Positions 10,580 through 19,658 are shown, counted from the stretch's first letter. The stretch is DNA of 43,281 nucleotides from Bacteroidetes bacterium HGW-Bacteroidetes-7 (GCA_002842465.1 PHDA01000033.1:1-43281); one strand, 5' to 3'. The notes: generated by a model from the sequence alone, not told the origin. Numbers and translations are program-made.

Positions 10580-11134
10580 ATGAAAAAATCACTTTTGATC
10601 ATCTCTCTGATGCTATTGGTAATTGGAGCATCAGCTCAGGAGCAAAATAAGAAAAACACAGGATTCCGATTCTCGGCACAGGTTGGTGCAACATTCGAAG
10701 TGAAAGCAAATTATGATCACACTTATGATAGTCATTTTGATGATAATTCAGACAAGAATATGTTCTCTGTAAATTATCGTCTGGGAGCGTCATATTTCTT
10801 AATACCAAATGTTTCAGTAGGAGTTGGAGTTGGTCTTGACAGGTTTCGCAATCCTAAAACCAAAGCACTGCCACTCTATATTGATGCTAAATATTATCTG
10901 TTTAATGCGCGAAACACCCCATTTATATTTGGCACTGCCGGCATTCTCGGCACAGTAAATGATTATTATCAAAAGGGGAATATGTTTGATGCAGGTGTAG
11001 GATATAAGCTATTTGCCGGAGATAAAGTTTGTTTAACTGCAACAGCAGGTTACAGACACTATACTCTAAAAAGAGTATATCTTTTCGAGTACGACAGTAA
11101 GGGAATTTTCTTTGGATTGGGCATACATTTTTAG
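10580..11134 (+). CDS. Secreted outer-membrane beta-barrel protein, function unknown
   Basis: The protein is 184 residues. It has a clean signal peptide (MKKSLLIISLMLLVIGASAQ, cleavage after about residue 19). The mature part has alternating hydrophobic strands such as FRFSAQVGATFEV, VNYRLGASYFL and VSVGVGVGLDRF, and it ends in a strand with terminal aromatic (GIFFGLGIHF), the sorting signal of outer-membrane barrels. Size and pattern suit an eight-stranded barrel of the OmpW/OmpA-N type. No substrate is evident. It stands alone between the thioesterase gene and convergent mgsA. Confidence 0.75.
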   Translation: MKKSLLIISLMLLVIGASAQEQNKKNTGFRFSAQVGATFEVKANYDHTYDSHFDDNSDKNMFSVNYRLGASYFLIPNVSVGVGVGLDRFRNPKTKALPLYIDAKYYLFNARNTPFIFGTAGILGTVNDYYQKGNMFDAGVGYKLFAGDKVCLTATAGYRHYTLKRVYLFEYDSKGIFFGLGIHF

Positions 11135-11138
11135 CGAG

Positions 11139-11600
11139 TTACAGGTCTATTGAACGCCCCAGGTAGTCTGAAAAATTTTTGAGTTGAGGTTTGTATTCAC
11201 CTTCGAATAGCGGAGAGGAAATTATAAAGTCTGCGGTAGACCTGTTGGTTGCCGTTGGTATATTGTACAAGCTTGATATTCTGAGCAAAGCCTTTACATC
11301 AACATCATGTGGCTGAGGCTGCATCGGGTCCCATAGAAAAAACAGCATATCGACCTTACCTTCACATATTAAAGCACCAAGTTGTTGATCTCCTCCCAAA
11401 GGGCCGGATTTAAGAAGTGTTATTTCCGGCAGAGGTTCGTTCTTTGCCCTATTCTGCATAAGTGCCGCTTCAACCATTCGCCCAGTAGTTCCGGTACAAA
11501 TAAGTTTGTGTCTTAACAATGTTCCCTTATTAAATTCAACCCATTCAATAAGGTCTTTTTTTCTATTGTCGTGTGCAACCAGTGCAATTGTCCTGTTCAT
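11139..11600 (-). CDS. mgsA: Methylglyoxal synthase
   Basis: The protein is 153 residues, the usual size. It converts dihydroxyacetone phosphate to methylglyoxal and phosphate, bypassing lower glycolysis when phosphate is short. The phosphate-binding and catalytic segments are present: IALVAHDNRKKDLIEW, LICTGTTGRMVE, LKSGPLGGDQQLGA (catalytic Asp) and WDPMQPQPHDVDVKALLR, ending with PTATNRSTADFIISSPLF. It lies 25 bases downstream of a GNAT gene in the same direction and probably shares its promoter. Confidence 0.95.
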   Translation of the reverse strand: MNRTIALVAHDNRKKDLIEWVEFNKGTLLRHKLICTGTTGRMVEAALMQNRAKNEPLPEITLLKSGPLGGDQQLGALICEGKVDMLFFLWDPMQPQPHDVDVKALLRISSLYNIPTATNRSTADFIISSPLFEGEYKPQLKNFSDYLGRSIDL

Positions 11601-11625
11601 ATTCTACTGATAATATTTAACCTAA

Positions 11626-12105
11626 TTATTCTTCTTTGGCAACACTTTTCAAGGCATCGCCGGTCAAGCGGAATACGGTCCACTCGTCCATTGGAAAAGC
11701 ACCAAGCGATTTGTAAAAATTAATAGATGGCTCGTTCCAGTCCAGAACTGCCCAATCAAACCTGTCACAACCCCGCTCTACAGCAATCTGTGCCAGTCTG
11801 TTGAATATTGCCTTTCCGTAACCCTTTCCTCTGTACTGAGGTTTAATGAATATATCTTCAAGATAGAGACATGCTTTGCCTTTGAAAGTAGAGAAGTTAT
11901 GAAAATAGAGGGCAAAACCAACCGGAAGGCCATCTAACTCAGCAATAAGAACTTCAGCCTGCTTTTTAACGAAAATACTCTCATGTAAAATCTCCGGTGT
12001 AGCAGTAACATCGTGTCTTAGTTTCTCATAATCTGCAAGATCGCAAATAAAGTCAAATATCAGATTGATGTCCGAAGAGATAGCCTCTCTAATCACAAAG
12101 CCCAT
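11626..12105 (-). CDS. GNAT-family N-acetyltransferase (diamine/thialysine acetyltransferase-like)
   Basis: The protein is 159 residues. It shows the full GNAT layout: an N-terminal strand-helix (FVIREAISSDINLIFDFI), the central strand ACLYLEDIFIKPQYRG, the acetyl-CoA pyrophosphate loop QYRGKGYGKAIF, and the C-terminal WAVLDWNEPSINFYKSLGA. The ED(I/L)FxxPxYRGKGxG pattern and the NxPxxxFYxxLGA end resemble spermidine/thialysine acetyltransferases, but the substrate is not established. A good promoter lies just upstream. It is followed by mgsA. Confidence 0.85.
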   Translation of the reverse strand: MGFVIREAISSDINLIFDFICDLADYEKLRHDVTATPEILHESIFVKKQAEVLIAELDGLPVGFALYFHNFSTFKGKACLYLEDIFIKPQYRGKGYGKAIFNRLAQIAVERGCDRFDWAVLDWNEPSINFYKSLGAFPMDEWTVFRLTGDALKSVAKEE

Positions 12106-12128
12106 TGTTAAATCTTTTAAAATTCACA

Positions 12129-12159
12129 CAAACTTACACCAATGGCAGCGATTTTCAAA
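12129..12159 (-). promoter_or_regulatory. Promoter for the GNAT-mgsA pair (TTTG-N19-TAAGTTTG)
   Basis: On the minus strand a TTTG (12159-12156) is followed after 19 bases by TAAGTTTG (12136-12129), matching both Bacteroidota promoter elements. The -7 box ends 23 bases before the GNAT ATG. Confidence 0.65.
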
Positions 12160-12222
12160 GCAAAGCAATATTACTGTAACCCAAATACCAAATCCCCAAA
12201 CTTTTGTTAATGATCGCACAAA

Positions 12223-12412
12223 TCCTCAACTCAAAGGCAAAATTTAAGGGCACCCCAAAACAATCGGTTGCCGGAGTTGAGAGATTTGGAAAACGAAAAC
12301 CAGAAGCTCTCAACTCAAAGGCAAAAATCAGTTGCCGGAGTTGAGAATTTGGGTAAACAAAACAGAAATAATCGGTTACAGGAGTTGAGAGATTTTGGTA
12401 AGCAAAACAGAA
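12223..12412. repeat. Intergenic repeat cluster with hairpin-forming units
   Basis: This fills most of the 360-base gap between the GNAT gene and the tRNA. A ~44-base unit (consensus aatcggttgccggagttgag followed by agatttggnaaacaaaacagaa) occurs at about 12262-12305, 12325-12367 and 12369-12412. A second element (ctcaactcaaaggcaaaa) occurs at 12225-12242 and 12311-12326. The two are partly complementary: TCTCAACT (12308-12315) and GGCAA (12320-12324) pair with TTGCC (12332-12336) and AGTTGAGA (12339-12346). A similar but longer loop forms at 12225-12281. No coding potential is convincing. Confidence 0.75.
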
Positions 12413-12430
12413 TTGAATCAATATAAATAC

Positions 12431-12463
12431 AAAAGAGCTGCCTGAAAATCAGACAGCTCTTTT
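12431..12463 (-). terminator. Intrinsic terminator after the tRNA
   Basis: The arms AAAAGAGCTG (12431-12440) and CAGCTCTTTT (12454-12463) are perfectly complementary around a loop that can pair further (CTG...CAG). The A/T-rich outer ends give a T-run in either direction. It begins three bases past the tRNA 3' end on the minus strand. Confidence 0.85.
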
Positions 12464-12465
12464 AG

Positions 12466-12538
<73 letters not shown>

Positions 12539-12579
12539 GTATATTTTTAATTTGGTATTATCTCTTTTTGATAGGACTG

Positions 12580-12611
12580 CAAAGGTAATACAATATATTC
12601 AACAGACCAAA
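12580..12611 (-). promoter_or_regulatory. Promoter for the initiator tRNA (TTTG-N20-TACCTTTG)
   Basis: On the minus strand a TTTG (12611-12608) is followed after 20 bases by TACCTTTG (12587-12580) and CAG. The tRNA 5' end is 42 bases downstream. The match is full to both boxes, and the element lies just after the hisS stop. Confidence 0.7.
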
Positions 12612-12617
12612 TATAAA

Positions 12618-13973
12618 TTATAAAAATCTCGCGATCAGCTCAGCCGAAGTAATCTCAACCTGCTCACCTGTAGCAAGATTCTTAAGATTAAGAACTCCTT
12701 TCAGAATCTCTGACTCACCTGCAATAACCAGGTAAGGAATTGCCCTTTTCTCAGCGTAATCGAACTGTTTTTTAAGTTTTGTGACCTCAGTGTATATCTC
12801 CGAAGCAACACCTGCCTCCCTAAGCTTTTTGAGAATCGGAACAATGTACTCCTGCTCCTTATCACCAAGGTTTGCAAAGAGAACTTTAGTACCCGACGAA
12901 CTCTCTGCCGGGAATTTATCAAGCGCATTAAGCACATCATAAATTCTGTCTGCCCCAAATGAGATACCCACACCCGAAACACCCGGAAGACCAAATATAC
13001 CTGTCAGGTCGTCATAACGGCCACCCCCACATATACTGCCAATAGCAACACCTTTGGCCTTAACCTCAAATATTGCACCTGTGTAATAGTTAAGCCCTCT
13101 GGCCAGAGAGAGGTCAAGCTCGGTCTCCTGTTTAACTCCTGCAAGCTGGACAAGCTCAAAAACACGGCTGAGCTCTTCAAGTCCCTTCATGCCGGTTGCC
13201 GATTTCTCAAGAACCGGTTTCATTGCCTCTATCTTCTCTGCTGTAGACCCTTTAAGGTTAAGAACCGGTTCAATTGCATCGATTGCCTTTTGGTCAATAC
13301 CTCTTTCCAGCAACTCCTTTTTTACCTCATCAAGGCCGATTTTGTCAATTTTGTCAATAGCAATGGTAATGTCAGTAAGCTTTTCGGGATGACCAATAAC
13401 CTCAGCAATACCAGAAAGCACCTTGCGGTTGTTAATCTTGATTGTTACATCAATTCCAAGCCTTTTAAAAACCTCATCGGTAATCTGAATAAGCTCCAGT
13501 TCATTTAAGAGGGAAGTACTGCCAATAACATCTACATCGCACTGGAAAAACTCCCTGTAACGCCCCTTTTGTGGCCTGTCTGCCCTCCATACAGGTTGTA
13601 TCTGGTATCTTTTGAATGGGAATGTAATCTCATTCTGATGTTGAACAACAAACCTGGCAAAGGGAACTGTAAGATCGTATCTAAGCCCCTTTTCGCAAAC
13701 CTTTAGCGAAAGTGAGTTACTGTTCTGAAGCATTTCGGGGCTTACACCGGCGAATGAATCTCCTGAATTGAGAACTTTGAAGAGGAGTCTGTCACCCTCT
13801 TCACCGTATTTGCCCAACAAAGATGATAGGTTCTCCATTGCAGGAGTCTCAATTGGTGAGTATCCGTACAGTTTGAAAACCGATTTTACAGTATCAAAAA
13901 TATATTCTCGTTTTGCCATCTCAGAGGGTCCGAAATCTCTCGTGCCTTTTGGAATGGATGGTTTCTGTGCCAT
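12618..13973 (-). CDS. hisS: Histidyl-tRNA synthetase
   Basis: The protein is 451 residues. It charges tRNA-His. The N terminus [13 protein letters not shown] is typical. Class II motif 2 surrounds [19 protein letters not shown], and the histidine-specific motifs are [14 protein letters not shown] and [18 protein letters not shown]-terminal anticodon-binding domain follows from about residue 355 ([20 protein letters not shown]). It is last in a minus operon, 11 bases after nfnB. The pairing with an electron-bifurcating enzyme has no obvious metabolic logic. Confidence 0.96.
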   Translation of the reverse strand: MAQKPSIPKGTRDFGPSEMAKREYIFDTVKSVFKLYGYSPIETPAMENLSSLLGKYGEEGDRLLFKVLNSGDSFAGVSPEMLQNSNSLSLKVCEKGLRYDLTVPFARFVVQHQNEITFPFKRYQIQPVWRADRPQKGRYREFFQCDVDVIGSTSLLNELELIQITDEVFKRLGIDVTIKINNRKVLSGIAEVIGHPEKLTDITIAIDKIDKIGLDEVKKELLERGIDQKAIDAIEPVLNLKGSTAEKIEAMKPVLEKSATGMKGLEELSRVFELVQLAGVKQETELDLSLARGLNYYTGAIFEVKAKGVAIGSICGGGRYDDLTGIFGLPGVSGVGISFGADRIYDVLNALDKFPAESSSGTKVLFANLGDKEQEYIVPILKKLREAGVASEIYTEVTKLKKQFDYAEKRAIPYLVIAGESEILKGVLNLKNLATGEQVEITSAELIARFL

Positions 13974-13984
13974 TTTTCTGCTAT

Positions 13985-15370
13985 TTATTTGGTTCTTAAG
14001 TATTCATCTATGGCTGCTGCTGCTTTTCTGCCGGCCCCCATGGCCAGTATAACTGTTGCAGCGCCCGTTACAGCGTCACCTCCGGCAAATACGCCGGAGC
14101 GGGATGTTGCTCCGTTGTCATCAGCAACCAATCCGTTCCATCTGTTGGTTTCCAGACCCGGTGTTGTTGATGCAATCAGAGGGTTTGGGGATGTTCCCAA
14201 TGACATTATTACTACATCTGTCTCAATTTCAAAGTGAGAATCGGGAATCGGAACAGGTGAACGTCTGCCACTGTCATCCGGCTCTCCAAGCTCCATCTTA
14301 ATACATCTAAGGCCTCTTACCCAGCCCTTTTGGTCACCCAGAATTTCGGTAGGGTTTGTCAACATTCTGAATACTATACCCTCCTCTTTTGCGTGGTGAA
14401 CCTCCTCTACCCTTGCAGGCAGCTCCTTCTCTGTTCTTCTGTAAACAACAGTAACGTCGGCACCAAGTCTTAACGCAGTTCTGGCAGCATCCATTGCAAC
14501 ATTTCCACCACCAACAACAGCAACACTTTTGCCAACGTGTATTGGAGTCTCATAGTCGGGATCATAAGCCCTCATAAGATTACTTCTGGTCAGAAATTCA
14601 TTGGCCGACACAACTCCGTTCAGGTTCTCACCCGGAATACCCATAAACTTTGGCAATCCTGCTCCTGAGCCGATAAAGACAGCCGAAAAGCCCTCGTTGT
14701 CCATAAGTGAGTCAATTGTAACAGTTCTGCCCACAACCACATTGGTCTCAATCTTTACACCTAGTGAAATTGTGTTCTCAATCTCTTTTTTTACAACCTC
14801 CTCCTTGGGAAGTCTGAATTCCGGAATGCCGTACTGCAAAACCCCTCCAGGTTCATGAAGTGCCTCAAAAATTGTCACTTCGTACCCAAGTTTTGCCAGG
14901 TCGGTGGCGCAAGCGATACCTGCCGGACCACTACCTATTACTGCCACCTTTTTACCGTTTGAAGGTAACTTATCTGTGAATTTAATTCCTCTTTGTCTGC
15001 TCCAGTCAGCCACAAATCTCTCAAGTTTGCCAATTGCTACAGGCTCTTTTTTGACTCCCAGAATACATACCCCTTCGCATTGACTCTCCTGAGGACAAAC
15101 TCTGCCACAAACTGCGGGCAAAGAGCTGTCACGGGCGATAATCTCCGCAGCCTTTTCAAAATTTCCCTGCTCCACCTCATATATGAATTGAGGTATCTGT
15201 ATGTTTACCGGGCATTCAACCACGCATGAGGGATTTTTGCACCCAAGGCACCTCGATGCCTCAAGCATTGCCTCCTCTGCATTGTAACCATAACTAACCT
15301 CTTCGAAGTTTTTGCCCCTTTCGACAGGATCCTGCTCTCTTACGGGAACTCTCGGAATTTTATTTCTCAT
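13985..15370 (-). CDS. nfnB: NfnB: large subunit of electron-bifurcating ferredoxin:NADP+ oxidoreductase
   Basis: The protein is 461 residues of the GltD/glutamate-synthase-small-subunit fold. The N-terminal domain has two cysteine groups for [4Fe-4S] clusters: [17 protein letters not shown] (about 43-59) and [22 protein letters not shown] site ([18 protein letters not shown]) and an NADPH site ([18 protein letters not shown]) follow. By itself it would be called a GltD-like protein, but the next gene upstream is the flavin/[2Fe-2S] partner NfnA. The pair couples NADH and reduced ferredoxin to NADP+ (or the reverse) in anaerobes. The gap to nfnA is 15 bases. Confidence 0.88.
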   Translation of the reverse strand: MRNKIPRVPVREQDPVERGKNFEEVSYGYNAEEAMLEASRCLGCKNPSCVVECPVNIQIPQFIYEVEQGNFEKAAEIIARDSSLPAVCGRVCPQESQCEGVCILGVKKEPVAIGKLERFVADWSRQRGIKFTDKLPSNGKKVAVIGSGPAGIACATDLAKLGYEVTIFEALHEPGGVLQYGIPEFRLPKEEVVKKEIENTISLGVKIETNVVVGRTVTIDSLMDNEGFSAVFIGSGAGLPKFMGIPGENLNGVVSANEFLTRSNLMRAYDPDYETPIHVGKSVAVVGGGNVAMDAARTALRLGADVTVVYRRTEKELPARVEEVHHAKEEGIVFRMLTNPTEILGDQKGWVRGLRCIKMELGEPDDSGRRSPVPIPDSHFEIETDVVIMSLGTSPNPLIASTTPGLETNRWNGLVADDNGATSRSGVFAGGDAVTGAATVILAMGAGRKAAAAIDEYLRTK

Positions 15371-15385
15371 ATACCTGGTAATGAA

Positions 15386-16240
15386 TTAACTGTTTAAACC
15401 AATTTTACATTTATGGTCACTCTCCTGTTCCACATTTTTATACATCCCTTGTCGGCGCATTGCCTCTTCAAAATCAACAAGATGAGCATCAAATTCAGGT
15501 CCGTCAACACATGCGAATTTAGTCTTTCCGCCAATAGAGACTCTGCAGGCTCCGCACATTCCCGTTCCGTCAACCATAAGAGTATTAAGACTGACAATAA
15601 GTGGCAGATTGTATGGTTTTGACGCAAGAGTTACAAATTTCATCATTATCATAGGGCCAATTGCAACTGCCTGGTCATATTTCTTTCCACTGTCCAGCAG
15701 CTCTTTTAGCAAATCGGTCACAAGACCCTTGGTACCGTAAGTACCGTCATCAGTACAAATATAAAGATTGTCACAAACAGCCTTCATCTCCTCTTCAAAA
15801 ATAACCATATCCTTGGTTTTGGCGCCAATAATCACATCAACTGAGGCCCCCGCCTGGTGAAGAAATTTCACCTGAGGATAAACCGGAGCGGTTCCGAGGC
15901 CACCTGCAATGAATATGAATCGCTTTGAGCGCAACTCCTCCTGTGGCATATGCAGAAATTCAGACGGCTGTCCCAGAGGTCCGGCAAAGTCAACAAATGA
16001 GTCGCCCTCATCAAGATGGCATATCCTTCTGCTTGATGCTCCCACAATTTGGGTAACAATTGTTACAGTACCCTTTTCGCGGTCAAAATCACACACTGTG
16101 AGAGGGATTCTTTCGCCCTTTTCATGAACTCTTACAATCAGAAACTGACCAGGCTGAGCCGATGAGGCCATTCTTGGAGCATACACATCCATCAAAGCAA
16201 TGGAGGGGGTTAGGAATCTTTTCCTGACTATTTTGTACAT
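15386..16240 (-). CDS. nfnA: NfnA: small subunit of electron-bifurcating ferredoxin:NADP+ oxidoreductase
   Basis: The protein is 284 residues from the ATG at 16240, where the conserved start MYKIVRKRFLTP begins. An in-frame ATG at 16294 would add 18 residues from the untranslated leader. It belongs to the PyrK/sulfide dehydrogenase flavoprotein family: FAD-binding region (RIPLTVCDFDREKGTVTIV), NAD(H)-binding region (FIFIAGGLGTAPVYPQ), and [2Fe-2S] cysteines in DGTGMCGACRVSIGGKTKFA plus the next Cys. It is encoded next to NfnB, the cognate subunit. A promoter and a large inverted repeat precede it. Confidence 0.88.
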   Translation of the reverse strand: MYKIVRKRFLTPSIALMDVYAPRMASSAQPGQFLIVRVHEKGERIPLTVCDFDREKGTVTIVTQIVGASSRRICHLDEGDSFVDFAGPLGQPSEFLHMPQEELRSKRFIFIAGGLGTAPVYPQVKFLHQAGASVDVIIGAKTKDMVIFEEEMKAVCDNLYICTDDGTYGTKGLVTDLLKELLDSGKKYDQAVAIGPMIMMKFVTLASKPYNLPLIVSLNTLMVDGTGMCGACRVSIGGKTKFACVDGPEFDAHLVDFEEAMRRQGMYKNVEQESDHKCKIGLNS

Positions 16241-16271
16241 ATTTGTCAAACAGGATTGGTTAGTAAAAAAG

Positions 16272-16305
16272 GTACCGCACAAAGCATGAAGCAAAAGTGC
16301 GGTAC
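16272..16305 (-). promoter_or_regulatory. 34-base inverted repeat at the nfnA transcription start
   Basis: The arms GTACCGCAC (16272-16280) and GTGCGGTAC (16297-16305) are perfect 9-base complements around 16 bases. The upstream arm abuts the -7 box, so transcription would begin within it. It could be an operator for a dimeric repressor, or a hairpin at the 5' end of the mRNA. Confidence 0.6.
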
Positions 16306-16336
16306 AAAGTTACAATTTGTATTTTAATTATTACAA
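16305..16336 (-). promoter_or_regulatory. Promoter for nfnA-nfnB-hisS (TTG-N21-TAACTTTG)
   Basis: On the minus strand TAACTTTG (16312-16305) is preceded after 21 bases by TTG (16336-16334). The -33 element lies inside the last codons of the GH9 gene upstream. The distance from the -7 box to the chosen nfnA start is 64 bases. Confidence 0.6.
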
Positions 16337-18817
16337 TCTGTCAAAACTGTATCCCAGTCTTTTTAATCTTTTAATTATTGAATCCAGTTTATCGTAAAGC
16401 CTGTCTGTCCTGCTCTCCTCTACACCGGGGTGTATAAGAATTACAGCACCGTTTAGACCATCACGCTTTTCAAACTCAAATAGTCTGTTGATAAGTTCTT
16501 CGCTAGAGCGATAGTTTTTCATATCAGGAGTGGTGTAATCGGCAGGAGTTGCTGTACCCGGAGTAAAGTTAATTGTTTTAAAACCAAGCCAGGCAGCCAC
16601 ATTTACAGACTCCTTGTTATACCATTCGTATGGAGGTAAATACCAAAGTGCATCTTTTGGTTCAATTCCAAATTTTGCAAGCTCTGCATAGTTTCTCTTA
16701 ATATCATTTGCAAGGCTGTCTGTTGTAACGAGAGATTTATCTCTTTTATCCCACGGAGCGTAGAGGATGTGTTTGTCTGAGTGAGCTCCGGTATAGTGGC
16801 CCTCTTTGATAATTCTCTCAATCATACTCTTCTGCTCTGCAAGTCTTAAGAAGTTGCCTGTAAGGAAAAAAGAGCCTTTTATTTTGTTATTTTTAAGGGT
16901 TTTAAGAATTTTATCGCCTCCCTGGAACATCGAATCGGCAGAAAAGATCAAATAAATAGTCTTTTTGTCGGGATTAACCCTTACAGTAGCGCCCCATGCA
17001 TCTTTAACTACATTCGGTTCGCCTTTTGAATACTCTTTGCCCTCCTTCTCCATTGCTGCAAAATAGTAGCTGAGTCCGGCAGTACCATCCATTGTAGGTT
17101 CGTTTGACGAGTAGTCACCTATATCGTCATGATAAACGGCTTTACCTTTGTTAAAGATTGCATTATCATCAGGTCTTGTTAGTGCATTTCCAGCCCTTGT
17201 TAGGAAAAGCTGACGCTCGATAGGGCCGTCAATAAGACCTCCGTATGTAAGGTCTCCGTTATGTACTGTGTATGAAGAGTGAGGTCTTGATGGGTAGTTT
17301 GCCCCCTCAGGGAAACCTACTATCATTGTTGTACCCCACGGGTTAGTTCCAAAAAGCCAGTCACGAAGAGCCATCTCCATCTCAAGGTAGGTATTGTCTC
17401 CGGTTGCCTTTCTGTAGAGGTGAGAGTGTGTTATTGCCGCAGATACAAGGTTGTTTGAGCACCACAGGAAAGGAATTCCATAGATAAAAGGATCGTCTGC
17501 AGCTCTTCTCTTAAGGTGCTCCATGGCATCTCTCATAAAGCCTTTGTATTTGTCGCTTGTAGCTTTATCAGAAGATATTGCAAGATAGTAGTGACCAAGA
17601 TTCAGGAAGGGATAGTACTGATAGTGACGGCCTCTGCCGAGCTCCATCCATGGATTAACCTGCTCTAACTGACCCCAGTAGTCTGCTTTTATTCTCCAGT
17701 CTGCCTCTTTACCATAGTGGTAATGGGTTGCAGCTGCAAGTTCAATATCGTCAACATAGGTATCCTCTTCGTAGAAATATGGTGATTTAAGACAGGCTGT
17801 TTGAGTATTACCCGGATTTTCAAGGGCAAAATTAAAGGCCTGAATTGACTTCTCCTGCATCTTAGCTGCAAAATCAGGGTCGCTATCTTTGAAAAGCTGA
17901 GCTCCCAATGCAAAGCTCGAAGAGAATTTACCTGCAGTAGAGGCGACACCGGTTGTACGGTTAATATGTTTGCCAAGACCCTGGGGTTTGCCGGTCACAA
18001 AATAGACCGGGCGGCCTGTTCCGGGGCCCCATCCGTAATCAACCTTATCGTTCTGTGGTAGTCTGAAACCTGAGTGGTCTCTGTCGTCGGCAATCTGGTT
18101 AAACATTACTTTATCCTCTGGATTCATCTTAATTAGCCACTCAAGACCCCATTTGATTTCATCAAGGATATCAGGAATTCCGTTGCTGCCAGGGCGTCCG
18201 GTAGCATCAAATCTATCTTTGAAAATGCTTTTGTCTTTCTGCTGCTCCCATGCAAACATAAGATGATAAACAGTTGTTGCTGAGGTTGTCTGATATTGCA
18301 GATAGTCTGTAGCATCGTGCCAGCCACCTCTGACATCAATTTTTTCTCCTGTTCTTGTAGGGTGGTCAACAATGAAACCGTCATGCTGATGGCAAAGTTC
18401 GCCTGTGTATGGGTTATCGCCACACCTCTGCTGACGCATATACTCCAGAAGAAAATCTGCCAACCCCTCATATGAGTCGGCTGCAACTTTGAAGTTTGGT
18501 GATTTTACTCCATTTGAAACAATATAGTATCCACCCTCCTTCTCAATTTTTGAAAAATCAAAGCGCATAGCGCTGTTCATTCCCCACTCTTTACCGTTTA
18601 CCATTTTACCGGTTGCAGTAAACAGAGGCTTATCAGTTGCGGCATCAAAAAGGGTGAATTCAGGATTTACCTTCTCTTCAAGAGAGATAAATACTGCAAC
18701 CTTGATATCTTTTGGCAGATACCCGGCCAGATTGACCCTTATCCACGATGTCTCCCCGGCAATCGCACCAAGCGACACCAGAAATGTAGCCAGTAACAGC
18801 AGTGAAAGTCTCTTCAT
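16331..18817 (-). CDS. Secreted GH9 endoglucanase-type enzyme with C-terminal NodB-like deacetylase domain
   Basis: The protein is 828 residues. A signal peptide (1-20) is followed by an Ig-like CelD_N domain (about 24-112), a GH9 barrel (about 115-590) and a NodB-like polysaccharide deacetylase domain (about 618-828). The GH9 base/nucleophile Asp pair is in DVRGGWHDATDY (D168, D171), a conserved His is in SRPHSSYTVHNGD, and the acid Glu is E573 in GDYSSNEPTMDGTA. The NodB part keeps H679 and H683 in HSDKH and HPG near residue 796. However, its first motif reads IFSADSMF, not TFDDG, so the acetylesterase activity is doubtful. The likely role is hydrolysis of beta-1,4-glucans in the periplasm or outside the cell. 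It follows the frame-broken gene with 21 bases between. Confidence 0.9.
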   Translation of the reverse strand: MKRLSLLLLATFLVSLGAIAGETSWIRVNLAGYLPKDIKVAVFISLEEKVNPEFTLFDAATDKPLFTATGKMVNGKEWGMNSAMRFDFSKIEKEGGYYIVSNGVKSPNFKVAADSYEGLADFLLEYMRQQRCGDNPYTGELCHQHDGFIVDHPTRTGEKIDVRGGWHDATDYLQYQTTSATTVYHLMFAWEQQKDKSIFKDRFDATGRPGSNGIPDILDEIKWGLEWLIKMNPEDKVMFNQIADDRDHSGFRLPQNDKVDYGWGPGTGRPVYFVTGKPQGLGKHINRTTGVASTAGKFSSSFALGAQLFKDSDPDFAAKMQEKSIQAFNFALENPGNTQTACLKSPYFYEEDTYVDDIELAAATHYHYGKEADWRIKADYWGQLEQVNPWMELGRGRHYQYYPFLNLGHYYLAISSDKATSDKYKGFMRDAMEHLKRRAADDPFIYGIPFLWCSNNLVSAAITHSHLYRKATGDNTYLEMEMALRDWLFGTNPWGTTMIVGFPEGANYPSRPHSSYTVHNGDLTYGGLIDGPIERQLFLTRAGNALTRPDDNAIFNKGKAVYHDDIGDYSSNEPTMDGTAGLSYYFAAMEKEGKEYSKGEPNVVKDAWGATVRVNPDKKTIYLIFSADSMFQGGDKILKTLKNNKIKGSFFLTGNFLRLAEQKSMIERIIKEGHYTGAHSDKHILYAPWDKRDKSLVTTDSLANDIKRNYAELAKFGIEPKDALWYLPPYEWYNKESVNVAAWLGFKTINFTPGTATPADYTTPDMKNYRSSEELINRLFEFEKRDGLNGAVILIHPGVEESRTDRLYDKLDSIIKRLKRLGYSFDRL

Positions 18818-18838
18818 AAATTTTGTTTTATAATATGG

Positions 18839-19658
18839 TTAGTTATTCTTTGCCATTTGCCCTACAATATACGAAACTCTCTTTAAAGGTTCATCATCGT
18901 AGCTCAGCAATTTGTGCAGCAGGCTATTTCTCAATATGTCACGATAATCGTACTCAATACCGTCAACTAAAACTCTGTTGGAGACCAGTCTCGCACCGTG
19001 GCTGTAATCGACATAGGTGTTTATATGAACATTATTGGCGGGCTGAATAGGTTTTCCGTCCGGCTTGTGCCAGCCATATATTGTAACATGTCTTGTCGGC
19101 AAGCTTTGAACATATAACAATATCCTTCTTTATACCTGCCACAAAAATCCCCGGCTCTTTTCCGGCAGCCTTTATCTGAGCCTGAATTACCTTTGAGTGG
19201 TCGTACAGAATATCGGGTGTCTCATTTCTGTTACCACGCGGAATGTAGGTGAAAGGTTCAAGTTTAAGCAGAGAGTTCTGGTAAATAATGTCGGTTACCT
19301 TTGGAGTAGGGAGTGAGGAGTTGTAATTGTCAGCAACCTTTTGCGCTGTAATTGGCCCCATTGGGACAATGAAAAAGTCAACATCATTACCCACAGAGAG
19401 GTATTGAGGAGATACAAAGAGTGTCACTTCCCTCTCTCTGCCTTGGGCATCTCTCTGCGATGTAGTAACTGTGATAAAAGAGCTAATAAAAGAGGGCATA
19501 TTTCCCTCAATTAACTCCTTTTCTATTGCCAATTCCCTCTCCTCAAATGAGAGAGTCCTTATCTGTTCGTAAAAAACAGAACCACCTTTAGTCCCTTGCG
19601 AAATAAGTTGACTAAAGGTGGTTATTGCAATAATAAGACAGAAGTATCTGACTTTCAT
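18839..19658 (-). pseudogene. Secreted protein of unknown function, broken by a frameshift near 19100
   Basis: Two overlapping frames make one protein of ~272 residues. The first (19658 to 19032) has a signal peptide and ends in an unrelated-looking tail. The second frame (open from about 19120 down to 18839) continues with RHVTIYGWHKPDGKPIQPAN and VHINTYVDYSHGARLV, which look conserved. The shift is +1 relative to the first frame; removing one A from ACAAGACATG (about 19093-19103) would join them as KLADRHVTIYGWH. It could be a true frameshift or a sequencing error. The start is directly after the HMA gene, and it is followed by GH9. I do not recognise the family. Confidence 0.7.

Noticed and set aside
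12223..12412. Possible CRISPR array
   Set aside because: Only three imperfect copies, the spacing between them is near zero or filled by other repeats, and no cas genes are present.
12155..12421. 88-codon minus-strand frame with repeated NLSTPATD-like and FAFELR-like pieces
   Set aside because: It simply translates the intergenic repeats, shares the region with the GNAT promoter, and has no start context or family likeness.
13985..15370. Glutamate synthase small subunit (GltD)
   Set aside because: There is no GltB large subunit; the adjacent PyrK-like flavoprotein makes NfnB the better call.
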